Source: Bacteroidia bacterium (GTDB taxonomy: Bacteria > Bacteroidota > Bacteroidia > 2-12-FULL-35-15). Taken from it: DNA of 64,000 nt. The translations under genes and the position numbers were made by a program. The DNA lies in contig JAEUTU010000063.1 in the NCBI GenBank assembly GCA_016786925.1, positions 1 to 64,000 of the forward strand, given 5' to 3'. Below the pieces are notes generated by a model. It worked only from the letters and a program-made list of their open reading frames with translations. It did not search any database and was not told the origin of the DNA. Positions 35,058-43,937 of this stretch are shown here, piece by piece (position 1 is the stretch's first letter; each line of letters opens with the position of its first letter).

Positions 35058-35909
35058 ATGAACAGACTTGTGCAAACACTCCTTTTACCGGTTTCTGTTT
35101 TTACCCTTGTTTCTTGTGGTAATACAAACAATCAAACCATTACAAATGATGTCGATACAACTGCTGTTGTAGAGAATAAGGATACTTCTACTGCCGATAG
35201 TTATACGCAGTTCAAGTATGATATGGTGATCAGCAATATTCCATTTCCTTTTGAGATGCTGGATAAATTGATCGCTTCCAAAGCTCCGTTCAATCAGCAA
35301 AGCATGAACCCGGTTGGGAATATTTCAAAATACAATCAATTCAATGCAAAGGCATTTAATTTAGGTGTGTATGGTGCCGACCTTGCGTATGCTGTTACCT
35401 ATGAGCAATTCCAACAGATCGGTTCGTATGTGAAGAATACTAAAAAATTGGCGGAAGACTTAAGCATTCCTTTGGCATTCAATCAGGAAATGATGGATAA
35501 ATACACCAAGTTCAAAGACAATAAAGATTCATTGGCACAGGTGGTGTACGATTCTTACAGCAAAGTAGATGCGACCTTAAAAAGCAACGAGCGCCTGGCG
35601 ATGGCAGGATTGGTAGTTACCGGAAGCTGGTTGGAAGGATTGTTCCTGACAACAAAAAATACAGGTGATGCTGCTAAAACAGATGCAAATAAAGATGTTT
35701 ACACAGTGATCTGGCAACAGAAATTGCATTTGGAAAATATCATTAAGCTATTGGAGCAATTTAAGAGCGATGCGTATTTTGCAGGTTTGATCACCGAGTT
35801 GAACGGAATGCTTGCCGACCTGGAAGGAACAGAGATCGATCAGGCGAAACTGACAAGCTTGAATAAGAAAGCTGAAAAATTAAGAAACAGAATAATAGAA
35901 GGATTGTAA
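35058..35909 (+). CDS. Hypothetical lipoprotein, 283 residues
   Basis: Lipobox FTLVSCGNTNN, so an envelope lipoprotein. After a short acidic/Thr-rich linker the mature part is almost wholly helical (FPFEMLDKLIASKAPFNQQSMNP, FNLGVYGADLAYAVTYEQFQQIG, LAMAGLVVTGSWLEGLFL, LHLENIIKLLEQFKSDAYFAGL). Recognisable as a recurrent Bacteroidota lipoprotein without assigned function. Own promoter; its stop codon forms half of a bidirectional terminator with the converging gene. Confidence 0.75.
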   Translation: MNRLVQTLLLPVSVFTLVSCGNTNNQTITNDVDTTAVVENKDTSTADSYTQFKYDMVISNIPFPFEMLDKLIASKAPFNQQSMNPVGNISKYNQFNAKAFNLGVYGADLAYAVTYEQFQQIGSYVKNTKKLAEDLSIPLAFNQEMMDKYTKFKDNKDSLAQVVYDSYSKVDATLKSNERLAMAGLVVTGSWLEGLFLTTKNTGDAAKTDANKDVYTVIWQQKLHLENIIKLLEQFKSDAYFAGLITELNGMLADLEGTEIDQAKLTSLNKKAEKLRNRIIEGL

Positions 35910-35919
35910 TTTACAATCC
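35901..35919. terminator. Bidirectional terminator built from two converging gene ends
   Basis: Arms GGATTGTAA (35901-35909) and TTACAATCC (35911-35919). On each strand GGATTGTAA encodes Gly-Leu-stop, the last codons of each gene. T-rich DNA follows on both strands. One base separates the arms, so the actual loop must open a few pairs. Confidence 0.75.
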
Positions 35920-36726
35920 TTTTTCTTTTAGAAAAAGATCGAGCATTTCCAGTTGATCGGTGTTGATGAGATCCACACCACAAGCCAGCAACAGCTCCCA
36001 CACATTCCTGTTTTCGGGCGATGCCCATAAGCGCACTTTCTTGCCTTGTGCATGTGCTGCTTTCACATAGTGTATCAAGTTCTCTTTTTCAGTTGCTTTC
36101 AATTCACCTTTTCCGGTCCATGAAAGTAAGTTGCTGTACTTGGTGCTGGCAAGTGGACAAACCGTCAATGCTTTGTTGCAGGAAAATAAATTTTCATCGA
36201 TGAACATATATCGGTTATTGTCGGCCATTAATTTTTCATAGGGCTTATTTCCCGAAAGGATAATCGTAATAGCTCCTTTTGTAAACACTCCATTTTTGCA
36301 AGAACTCAACATAAAGGAATATTTTTCGAGAAGTAACTTTAAGTGTTCATAGGTTTTGGTTGCATCCGATTTAATATCCACCAGTAGAATGATACTTGTT
36401 GTATCATTTGAATAAATATGGTCTTTGTTCTTTTTACAGGAATCCGACAAAGGTTTTAGATACAATTCCTCAAAATTTTTATTCCGTTTGATCAGCGGAT
36501 AAGTATGATCCACAATCAGCTGATCATGTATCAAAAACACATCGGCTTCAATGCTGGTAAATCCTTTCGACAAGGCATCGCTCAAAGGATGTGCATGCTT
36601 GTAATCGTTATGGGCATGAGCATTGGGGTGTACTTTGATCTGCGCAGATAAAGCGCTGCAAAGCAGAACAAAATACAGTAAAAGCCTGTTATGTAACTTG
36701 AGGAATATCATCATTTTTTGTCCCAT
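35911..36726 (-). CDS. Secreted PLC-like / glycerophosphodiester phosphodiesterase family protein
   Basis: About 271 residues from the ATG at 36726 (36714 and 36711 are also possible). Signal peptide ends at LCSALSAQ. Core HAHNDYKHAHPLSDALSKGFTSIEADVFLIHDQLIVDHTYP carries the His/Glu/Asp metal and catalytic residues of the GDPD/PI-PLC barrel; ILLVDIKSDATKTY is strand 3 and GVDLINTDQLEML the last strand. The HAHNDY form resembles AIM6-type proteins. It likely cleaves a phosphodiester lipid head group outside the cytosol; substrate unknown. Confidence 0.78.
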   Translation of the reverse strand: MGQKMMIFLKLHNRLLLYFVLLCSALSAQIKVHPNAHAHNDYKHAHPLSDALSKGFTSIEADVFLIHDQLIVDHTYPLIKRNKNFEELYLKPLSDSCKKNKDHIYSNDTTSIILLVDIKSDATKTYEHLKLLLEKYSFMLSSCKNGVFTKGAITIILSGNKPYEKLMADNNRYMFIDENLFSCNKALTVCPLASTKYSNLLSWTGKGELKATEKENLIHYVKAAHAQGKKVRLWASPENRNVWELLLACGVDLINTDQLEMLDLFLKEKGL

Positions 36727-36785
36727 AAAAATGCGGATTTTATATGTAAATTCAGTATTTTCGTTAAAATTAATTGAGAGAGAAG

Positions 36786-38321
36786 ATGGCAATTTTAGGC
36801 GCTATTATTAAACGAACATTCGAGCTGAGAGGAAGCTTGCCAAAAATGCGTAGGGTAAATGGTTTAAGACAACAACAAAAGGTCTTAAAGAAACTACTTA
36901 CCAAGGCGGAATTCACTGCTTTTGGCGAACACTATAATTTTTCAAAGATATTGAGCGATGCGGATGTGATCCATGCATTCCGTTCTGCTGTGCCCACACA
37001 CGATTATAACTCCATGTACAAAAAATGGTGGTACCGTTCTTTGCAAGGAGAAAAAGATGTGTGCTGGCCTAAAAAGATCAAGTACTTTGCCCTGAGCTCC
37101 GGTACTTCCGAATCGGCTAGTAAATCGATCCCTGTATCTAAGGATATGATCAAGGCGATCGTGAAGACTACCTCTAACCAGCTCACTTGTCAGGCAAAAG
37201 TGGACCTGCCGAAAGAGCATTTTGAGCGTAAAGTATTGATGGTGGGTGGTAGCACCGATCTAAAATACAATGGCGTGTATTACGAGGGCGACTTAAGTGG
37301 TATCACCACAGGGAATGTTCCTTTTTATGCGCAAAATTTCAGTAAACCCGGCAAAGAGATCTCCAAGCAAAAAGACTGGGAGAAAAAGCTGGATGAGATC
37401 ACCAAGAATGCGCCCGACTGGGATATTGGGATCATTTGTGGAGTGCCTGCCTGGATACAGATCCTGTTTCAACGCATCATCAAAGAATACAATGTCAATA
37501 ATATCCACGATATCTGGCCGAACTTAAAAGTATATGTTCATGGTGGTGTTTCTTTTGCGCCTTACAAAAAAGGATTCGAGAAATTATTGGGAAAGCCATT
37601 GATGTATTTTGATACCTATCTGGCATCGGAAGGGTTTGTTGCTTTTCAGGATCGTCCGGAAGCCGAAGGAATGCGCATGGTATTGGATATTGGGATCTTT
37701 TATGAATTTGTTCCTTTTAATGATAAGAATTTCGATAGCGATGGCATGATGGTGGAGAACCCGCAAACATTGCATATCGGAGAAGTAAAAGAAGGCGAGG
37801 AATATGCTTTATTGCTTTCTACCTGTTCAGGAGCATGGAGATATTTGATCGGGGATGTGGTGAAATTCACCGACCTCAAAAATTATGAGATCATCATCAC
37901 CGGACGAACCAAACACTTTTTGAGTTTATGTGGCGAACATTTGTCGCAGGACAATATGAACAAAGCCATTGAGCTGGTATCAAAAGAATTGAATATTGAT
38001 ATTAAAGAATTTACTGTTACCGGAATTGCATTTGAAGGCATGTTCGCACATCATTGGTATGTGGGAACAGATGATAAAGTGGATGTGAAAGTGTTGAAAG
38101 AATTGCTGGATGAAAAATTAAAAGAGTTGAATGATGATTATAAAGTAGAGCGAATTGCTGCTTTGAAGGATGTGATCGTGGATGTATTGCCTGTTGATAC
38201 ATTTTATGAATTCATGCGCTTAAAAGGAAAAGTAGGGGCTCAAAATAAATTCCCCCGTGTATTGAAGAATAAACAATTGCACGAATGGAAAGATTACCTG
38301 ATGTTAAACAAAATAAAATAG
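36786..38321 (+). CDS. GH3-family protein
   Basis: 511 residues from the ATG at 36786 after a GAGAGAGAAG purine run. Related to plant GH3 acyl-amido synthetases, within the adenylate-forming superfamily: FALSSGTSESASKSIPVS is the ATP-loop motif, then YFDTYLASEGFVAF, GEEYALLLSTCSGAWRYLIGDVVKFTD and ITGRTKHFLSLCGEHLSQDNM. Plant members join amino acids to carboxylic acids; bacterial substrates are unknown. The LysE-type exporter follows 3 bases later, which suggests, as inference only, that the conjugate or an amino acid is exported. Confidence 0.88.
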   Translation: MAILGAIIKRTFELRGSLPKMRRVNGLRQQQKVLKKLLTKAEFTAFGEHYNFSKILSDADVIHAFRSAVPTHDYNSMYKKWWYRSLQGEKDVCWPKKIKYFALSSGTSESASKSIPVSKDMIKAIVKTTSNQLTCQAKVDLPKEHFERKVLMVGGSTDLKYNGVYYEGDLSGITTGNVPFYAQNFSKPGKEISKQKDWEKKLDEITKNAPDWDIGIICGVPAWIQILFQRIIKEYNVNNIHDIWPNLKVYVHGGVSFAPYKKGFEKLLGKPLMYFDTYLASEGFVAFQDRPEAEGMRMVLDIGIFYEFVPFNDKNFDSDGMMVENPQTLHIGEVKEGEEYALLLSTCSGAWRYLIGDVVKFTDLKNYEIIITGRTKHFLSLCGEHLSQDNMNKAIELVSKELNIDIKEFTVTGIAFEGMFAHHWYVGTDDKVDVKVLKELLDEKLKELNDDYKVERIAALKDVIVDVLPVDTFYEFMRLKGKVGAQNKFPRVLKNKQLHEWKDYLMLNKIK

Positions 38322-38324
38322 CCT

Positions 38325-38954
38325 TTGCTTAGTCTTATCTATCAAACCATTGTTATTGTCATTCTGTTGAGCTTCTCCTTCGGACCGGCATTCTTTGCTT
38401 TGCTGAATACCAGCATCAAGCATGGAACACGCGAAGGTGCATTGTTGGCAATTGGTGTGGTGTTGAGCGATCTGTTTGTGTGTGTGATCGTTATCTACTT
38501 GATCAGCTTAGGCGCCACCAAATTTATTCAGGATGAACAGAACCAGGGTTTCATGGGTATTCTGGCCGGAATGCTTCTGGTTGTATTTGGTTCCTTTTAT
38601 TTTAAGAAACAAGTAAAAGCCGATCCGAATATCGATCTGCATGCACCACGTGCAAGTGGTTTGTTGCTGAAAGGTTTTTTCTTGAACCTTTTGAATCCTG
38701 CTGTATGGTTGCTTTGGCTGGGTAACGTAACGGCTGTGAGTAAAACATTCGATTATTCGATCGTGAAAATGTTTGTGTATTTCGGTATCACTTTAGGACT
38801 TGTTCTTACCGTAGAAATATTTAAAGCGTCTTTAGCATCCAAGATCAAAAAGTACTTAACGGATAAATTGATGCGTTACATCAATTATACTACCGGTGCT
38901 TTGCTCATCTCTTTTGGTCTTATCCTCATCTATAACCATTATTTTAAGTTGTAG
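38325..38954 (+). CDS. LysE-family exporter
   Basis: 209 residues from a TTG, with six predicted membrane helices. LysE/RhtB signature: SFSFGPAFFALLNTSIKHGTREGALLAIGVVLSDLF, then GLLLKGFFLNLLNPAVWLLWLG (the second conserved loop). Members export amino acids or related metabolites. It follows the GH3 gene by three bases. A REP-like palindrome 13 bases downstream may end the transcript. Confidence 0.88.
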   Translation: MLSLIYQTIVIVILLSFSFGPAFFALLNTSIKHGTREGALLAIGVVLSDLFVCVIVIYLISLGATKFIQDEQNQGFMGILAGMLLVVFGSFYFKKQVKADPNIDLHAPRASGLLLKGFFLNLLNPAVWLLWLGNVTAVSKTFDYSIVKMFVYFGITLGLVLTVEIFKASLASKIKKYLTDKLMRYINYTTGALLISFGLILIYNHYFKL

Positions 38955-38959
38955 TTATT

Positions 38960-39355
38960 TTCAACTCTTTGCAGGTGATAACACCTGCAAAGGCATTCAT
39001 TCTGTGTTATTGTAGGCAATAATTTTTAAAAAATTGATTTACTTTTTTATCTTCTGAGGATATCTCTGTAATTGTGCCCTTGTGGTGTTCAACTCTTTGT
39101 AGGTGATAACACCAGCAAAGGCATTACTTTTCTTTGTTATTGTAGTAAATGTTTTTAGCCCTTGAAGGTGTTATTACCTGCAAGTCTCAAGTAGGTTTTC
39201 TTTGTTTTTTAATGTCGTCAATTATTTGAAAATACAGCTCTTTAGTGCACTGCCCTTGCAGGTGTTATCACCTGCAAGCTTCATGAAGATTGTAAATTAA
39301 TTGAAAGGTTGACTCCTCGGGTGTTATAGCCCTTGCAGGTGTTATCACCTGCAAG
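38960..39355. repeat. Left REP-like palindrome cluster
   Basis: The 405 bases between the LysE gene and the RAYT gene contain no gene but five palindromes with arms close to CTTGCAGGTG / CACCTGCAAG and a four-base TTAT or ATAA centre: 38968-38991, 39096-39119, 39161-39184, 39255-39278, 39332-39355. A GCC extension on one side gives direction: the first two point one way and the last three the other. About 60 bases at 38960-39017 are repeated at 39089-39150. Confidence 0.85.
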
Positions 39356-39359
39356 CTCG

Positions 39360-39893
39360 CTACATATAATCAAGATAATGAGTTAAGAAATTAAAAGGAT
39401 CCTCTCCGGATATATAATATTTTGCGCTAGAGTAAAGATAGTCTTCAGGTGAAGTTCCTTCAAACCAATCTTTTTTAACTGGATTATTGTGGATGTAATT
39501 CAGTTTTTGAATTAAAGTGTCAGTATTGTCAAGCTCAAACCATAATGGATTCCTTTCCCATATTTGATATTTTCTGTCTTTATCATTAACAAGAATGTCA
39601 TCTAAAAGAGGTGAATCGATTTTTATTAGATTAAATTTTATTTGTTGTGAAGTGTATTTTAAAAAATCTCTTTGTATCTCATGTTTTTTGTGCCCATCTT
39701 CTATTTTCAGAATAAGGTGTATATGATTGGGCATAATAACAAATGCAAAGATCGTTGCTCTATTCTCTTCATGGAGAAATTTTAAACTATTCAATATAAT
39801 TTGTTTATGGTCATTGTTATCTAATATTCTTAGCCAATTCAGGTTAGTTGCTGTAAAAAAGAAGATGTTGGATTTTTTTCTGAAACTTACCAT
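39360..39893 (-). CDS. REP-associated tyrosine transposase (RAYT, Y1_Tnp)
   Basis: 177 residues. HUH-type Y1 transposase: FAFVIMPNHIHLILKIED carries the His-x-His metal site, FLKYTSQQIKF contains a candidate nucleophilic Tyr, and KLNYIHNNPVKKDWF is the RAYT C-terminal signature. RAYTs are single-copy relatives of IS200 that move or maintain REP sequences. This gene is framed by palindromes pointing at it from both sides (39332-39355 next to its stop, 39921-39944 before its start), exactly as a REP source locus should be. It looks intact. Confidence 0.9.
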   Translation of the reverse strand: MVSFRKKSNIFFFTATNLNWLRILDNNDHKQIILNSLKFLHEENRATIFAFVIMPNHIHLILKIEDGHKKHEIQRDFLKYTSQQIKFNLIKIDSPLLDDILVNDKDRKYQIWERNPLWFELDNTDTLIQKLNYIHNNPVKKDWFEGTSPEDYLYSSAKYYISGEDPFNFLTHYLDYM

Positions 39894-39920
39894 TCTTTAT
39901 TTAGTTTTTGTTCTGTGATC

Positions 39921-40218
39921 TTTGCAGGTGATAACACCTGCAAAGGCTGTATTGTTATTTATGTGCTATGCTTTGAAATTACCTGCAAAGGCTGTATGGT
40001 TATTTATCTACTATCCTTTGATATTGCCTGCAAAGGCTTCTTATTTGTTATGTTCTTTGTTTTGATATCACTTGTAAAAGCGTACTATTCCGTATTTAGT
40101 TTTTATGCCCTTGCAGGTATTATCACCTGCAAGGTGTTTTAGGACTAACTGAGTGTTGCTATCAAAATATTAGCCCTTGAATTGAATTAATGCCCTTGCA
40201 GGTGTTATCACCTGCAAG
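39921..40218. repeat. Right REP-like palindrome cluster with a degenerate tandem array
   Basis: The 337 bases between the RAYT gene and the radical SAM gene contain no gene. Intact palindromes lie at 39921-39944, 40110-40133 and 40195-40218. Between them 39919-40080 is a decayed tandem array of about 45-50-base units each holding a half site of the type CCTGCAAAGGC (near 39982 and 40027) or a worn version (near 40070). The last palindrome is 13 bases after the radical SAM stop on the minus strand and could end that transcript. Confidence 0.8.
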
Positions 40219-40230
40219 GTGCTTTTGCAA

Positions 40231-41295
40231 CTAAAACAACTCCAACTGGTCCTTCTGCGGCTTCGGTCGCTCAAACACCGTCAAATCATATTCGAATCTT
40301 TCTTTGGATACCATGTGCTTTTTTACAGCCATGTTAAACAGTTGATGAATACTTGCTGCAATATTCCCTTCACCACGCATACGAGTGCCATAGCGTGAGT
40401 CGCTGAGCTGACCGCCATGAATGGCTGCAATATGATTCAATACTTTTTCGGCCCTGTCAGGAAAGTTTTTGTGTATCCAGTCTTTAAAAATATCTGCGAT
40501 AGAACCATTTAATCTCACTAAGGTCATGCCTGCACGTTGTGCTCCGCTGTTGGCTGCTGCTTCTATCAGTTGCGGGATCTCATCACTGTTCAAGCCGGGA
40601 ATGATGGGTGCTGTCATCACACCCACAGGAATGCCTGCATTGCTTAGTTTTTCTACCACCTTCAATCTGTTCTTTGTTGTAACTGTTCTGGGCTCCATCT
40701 TTTGTCGCAGCTCTTCCCGCAAACTGGTGATCGATATCATCACATGGATGAGTTTGAGTTTGGCCATTTCCTGCAGAATATCCATATCACGCATTATCAA
40801 ATTGTTCTTGGTGATCATGCTTGCCGGATGTTTGAACTTTAACAACACTTCCAGCATTTGCCGTGTGATCTTTAATTCACGTTCTACCGGCTGATAACAA
40901 TCTGTATTTCCTGAAAACATAATGGGCGACACTTCCCAGTTCTTATTCATCAATTGTTTTTCGAGTACTTGTGGTGCATTGGGCTTGGCAATGATCTTCC
41001 GTTCAAAATCTAATCCTGCGCTATATCCCCAGTATTCATGAGTGTTGCGTGCATAACAGTAAATGCAGCCATGCTCACATCCTTGATAAGGATTCATGGA
41101 ATACATGCCGGGAATATCCGGACTCTTCACCACATTCACGATCTTTTTCGGATGCTCATAAAAGATCTGTGTTTTTTCATTCGTCAACAAGGGCTCATCC
41201 AGCATCTCCTCATGCTCGGTCACATAACGGTGCTTCAGATATTTATTATCTGTGTTGATCTGCGATCCTCTGCCTTTGAAATAGTCCTCAGTCAT
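40231..41295 (-). CDS. PA0069/Rv2578c-family radical SAM protein (SplB-like) with C-terminal QLELF
   Basis: 354 residues from the ATG at 41295, giving MTEDYFKGRGSQINTDNKYL; an upstream extension to 41553 only translates low-complexity repeats. The SAM iron-sulfur motif is GCEHGCIYCYARNTHEYWG (CxxxCxxC). GNTDCYQPVERELKITRQ and KNNLIMRDMDIL are family signatures. The group is related to spore photoproduct lyase, hence the usual label of DNA repair photolyase, but its reaction is unknown. It ends KPQKDQLELF: QLxLF is the classical beta-clamp binding peptide and DinB, 2.6 kb away, ends identically. Confidence 0.88.
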   Translation of the reverse strand: MTEDYFKGRGSQINTDNKYLKHRYVTEHEEMLDEPLLTNEKTQIFYEHPKKIVNVVKSPDIPGMYSMNPYQGCEHGCIYCYARNTHEYWGYSAGLDFERKIIAKPNAPQVLEKQLMNKNWEVSPIMFSGNTDCYQPVERELKITRQMLEVLLKFKHPASMITKNNLIMRDMDILQEMAKLKLIHVMISITSLREELRQKMEPRTVTTKNRLKVVEKLSNAGIPVGVMTAPIIPGLNSDEIPQLIEAAANSGAQRAGMTLVRLNGSIADIFKDWIHKNFPDRAEKVLNHIAAIHGGQLSDSRYGTRMRGEGNIAASIHQLFNMAVKKHMVSKERFEYDLTVFERPKPQKDQLELF

Positions 41296-41764
41296 TGGTT
41301 GTTGGTTGCTGGTTGTTTGTTGCTGGTTGTTTGTTGTAGGTTGTTTGTTGTTCGTTGTTGGTGTTGTGTTTGCGATGTCATGTTGAGCCTGCCTGCCTGC
41401 CTGCCGGCAGGCTTGTCGAAACATGTGCGATGGCTTACCCACACTCTTCGACATCCCGATAGCTATCGGGACAGAGTGACTGCCCACACATCTGTCATTT
41501 CCTTTGCGTTTCTTTGCGTAAAACCTTTGTGTACTTTGCGGTAAGCCATTCACACGTTCTCGATACGTTCCGTTTTACTTCACACCTGTCTGCCGACAGG
41601 CAGGCTCGAACTGACAACCCGCATGTCTTACGTCTTGCATCTTATATCTTGCATCTAAATTACCAAACAGAAACTTCCAAAATGCTAATATTATTAGCAA
41701 TTTCAATCGATTAATTTCCGATAATTGGGAATTGTTTTATCTTTAATAGATCAAAAATAATTTC
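41296..41764. repeat. Repeat-packed divergent spacer
   Basis: 469 bases without a gene. 41296-41370 is GGTTGTTG-type low complexity. 41379-41427 is CATGTTGAGC...CGAAACATG interrupted by CTGCC repeats with a perfect palindrome at 41399-41412. 41454-41471 is a perfect 18-base palindrome centred on TAGCTA. 41509-41546 has spaced CTTTGCG words, and 41584-41604 another CTGCC/GGCAG palindrome. These are dispersed Bacteroidota repeat types. The start region of the phosphatase gene (41700-41764) shows a weak TTATCTTTA box only. Confidence 0.7.
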
Positions 41765-42817
41765 ATGAAAAAAGTACTTTTTATCCTACTATTCCTATTC
41801 ATCATCACTGCTGATCCATTGATGGCCGATACTTTTTTTGATTCCCTTCAACATGCCGAGCATCACCATACTCCCTGGGACATCCTCTCCGGAAATGGCG
41901 ATGATTCCATCGTTTGCTATAAACAAGCACATCGCAATATTTATGTATTGGTAAGTGTGCTTATCCTCATCATTGCTGCCGTTACTGCCCGCTTACTCAT
42001 CATCAACAAACGCAGCAACAAATTATTGAGATCACAAAACGAGATCATTGAAGAAAAGAATAAAAGCATTACCGATAGTATCAATTATGCTAAACGATTA
42101 CAAAATGCTATCCTTCCTCCTAAAAGCATCGTCAACACTATTCTTCCCGATCATTTTATTCTCTATTGCCCGAAAGACATTGTGAGTGGCGATTTCTACT
42201 GGGTATCTCATCACGATACTAAATTTATGGTGGCTGCTGTAGATTGCACCGGACATGGTGTTCCGGGAGCATTGTTGAGTGTAGTAGGTCATAATGCTTT
42301 GCATCAAACAGTGAATGAATTAGGCATCACACAGCCTAGCAATGTGTTGGATTCTATGAACACCATCATCAAAAATATTTTACATCAGGATAAAGACAGC
42401 GATATCAAAGATGGAATGGATATGGCTTTGTGTACCTTCAATAAAGATACCATGACTTTAGAATATGCAGGTGCAAACAATCCGCTGTATATTGTTTCCG
42501 ATAAAGTACTCAACATTGTAAAACCTTCGCGATTAACTGTTGGTAGTGTAGAAGAGAGTGTAGTGGCACCACCGCAAAATCATAGCATCAAATTAAAAAA
42601 AGGCGATTGCTTTTATATTTTCAGTGATGGTTATGCCGACCAGTTTGGCGGACCGAACAATAAAAAATTCAAAACAAGCCGCTTGCAGGAATTATTGGTA
42701 GAGATACACGATAAACCTATGCGGGAGCAGCAACAACTCGTGCTGGATGCTTTTAATTCCTGGAAAGGAAGCTATGAGCAGGTGGACGATGTGCTGGTGA
42801 TCGGCATAAAAGTGTAG
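41765..42817 (+). CDS. Membrane-anchored SpoIIE-type serine phosphatase
   Basis: 350 residues. Signal or helix at 1-21, a second membrane helix about 59-80 (VLVSVLILIIAAVTARLLI), a short coiled coil (NEIIEEKNKSITDSINYAKRLQNAILPP), then the PP2C/SpoIIE domain: CPKDIVSGDFYWVSH, AAVDCTGHGVPGALLSVVG, GMDMALCTFNK, FYIFSDGYADQFGG, DDVLVIGIKV, with the metal-binding Asp residues. It would dephosphorylate a regulatory Ser, often on an anti-sigma antagonist. The sensor part is tiny. dinB follows by one base. Confidence 0.9.
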   Translation: MKKVLFILLFLFIITADPLMADTFFDSLQHAEHHHTPWDILSGNGDDSIVCYKQAHRNIYVLVSVLILIIAAVTARLLIINKRSNKLLRSQNEIIEEKNKSITDSINYAKRLQNAILPPKSIVNTILPDHFILYCPKDIVSGDFYWVSHHDTKFMVAAVDCTGHGVPGALLSVVGHNALHQTVNELGITQPSNVLDSMNTIIKNILHQDKDSDIKDGMDMALCTFNKDTMTLEYAGANNPLYIVSDKVLNIVKPSRLTVGSVEESVVAPPQNHSIKLKKGDCFYIFSDGYADQFGGPNNKKFKTSRLQELLVEIHDKPMREQQQLVLDAFNSWKGSYEQVDDVLVIGIKV

Positions 42818-42818
42818 C

Positions 42819-43904
42819 ATGACACGCAAGATTATCCATATTGATATGGATGCATTTTATGCATCGGTGGAACAAAGGGATAATCCTGCGTACAGAGGAA
42901 AACCCATTGCAGTGGGCGGTTCACCCGAAGGTAGGGGAGGAGTGGTATCTACCGCCAGCTACGAAGCACGTAAATTTGGTGTACGCTCTGCCATGCCCAG
43001 CAAACAAGCCTTGAAATTATGTCCCGACATTATTTTTGTGTATCCCCGCTTTGAAGCCTACAAAGAAGCCAGCAGAAAGATACGCGCCATCTTTGAACGT
43101 TATACCGACCTTATTGAACCACTCTCACTAGATGAAGCTTTTTTAGATGTAACGGTTGACAAACAAGGCATTGGTTCTGCCCTGGACATTGCTAAACTCA
43201 TCAAAGAACAGATCAAAGAGGAAACAGGATTGACTGCTTCTGCCGGAGTAAGCTCCAGTAAGTTTGTAGCGAAGATAGCCTCCGACCTGCAAAAACCCGA
43301 TGGCTTGACCTTTATTGGCCCCAGCAAGATAGAAGCCTTTATGGAGAAATTGCCCGTAGAAAAATTCTTTGGTGTAGGAAAAGTAACAGCAGAACGCATG
43401 AACAAAATGGGTTTGCATACAGGAGCCGACCTCAAAAAAATGGCGGAAGAAGAACTGGTGCATTTCTTTGGTAAGTCAGGACGGTTCTTTTACAAGATAG
43501 TGCGTGGAATAGATAACCGCGAAGTACAACCCCACCGCGAACACAAAAGCATGGGTGCCGAAGATACTTTTAGTTATGATCTTTCCGATATAGAAGAGAT
43601 GTATGCCATGCTCGAAAAAATTGCAGGAACAGTGTGCAAACGATTGGATAAATATGAATTAAAAGGAAGGACCATTACGCTGAAAGTAAAGTTTCACGAC
43701 TTTAAACAAATTACCCGCAACCATTCTTTTAGCTATTTATTGAACGATTACGATACCATTGTAAACACCGCCAAAGAGCTGCTGAATAATGTAAACATGC
43801 ATGGAAAGAAAGTGCGCTTGCTGGGGATCTCACTTTCTAATTTTACAGAAATGCATCCGCCCGAAAAAAAAGTAAAAAGAGATGGACAGCTGGAGTTGTT
43901 TTGA
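42819..43904 (+). CDS. dinB: DNA polymerase IV
   Basis: 361 residues. Y-family translesion polymerase: IIHIDMDAFYASVEQRDNPAYRGKP (metal Asp), SYEARKFGVRSAMP, LSLDEAFLDVT (catalytic SxDE), ASAGVSSSKFVAKIASDLQKP, GVGKVTAERM helix-hairpin-helix, and the little-finger domain after about 240. The last residues RDGQLELF are the beta-clamp binding motif. A 76-bp diverged copy of this gene's 3' end occurs at 45086-45161. Its start is one base after the phosphatase stop. Confidence 0.96.
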   Translation: MTRKIIHIDMDAFYASVEQRDNPAYRGKPIAVGGSPEGRGGVVSTASYEARKFGVRSAMPSKQALKLCPDIIFVYPRFEAYKEASRKIRAIFERYTDLIEPLSLDEAFLDVTVDKQGIGSALDIAKLIKEQIKEETGLTASAGVSSSKFVAKIASDLQKPDGLTFIGPSKIEAFMEKLPVEKFFGVGKVTAERMNKMGLHTGADLKKMAEEELVHFFGKSGRFFYKIVRGIDNREVQPHREHKSMGAEDTFSYDLSDIEEMYAMLEKIAGTVCKRLDKYELKGRTITLKVKFHDFKQITRNHSFSYLLNDYDTIVNTAKELLNNVNMHGKKVRLLGISLSNFTEMHPPEKKVKRDGQLELF

Positions 43905-43937
43905 GATTTAAATGTTGAATTTTATTTTTTGTACATA

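Noticed and set aside
38960-40218. CRISPR array
   Set aside because: The repeats are palindromic, unevenly spaced and in both orientations, and no cas gene is near; a RAYT/REP cluster explains them.
41296-41553. N-terminal extension of the radical SAM gene to 41553
   Set aside because: The extra 86 residues (rich in RQAGRQ, TNNKQP) are translated repeats; the family start MTEDYFKGRG is at 41295.
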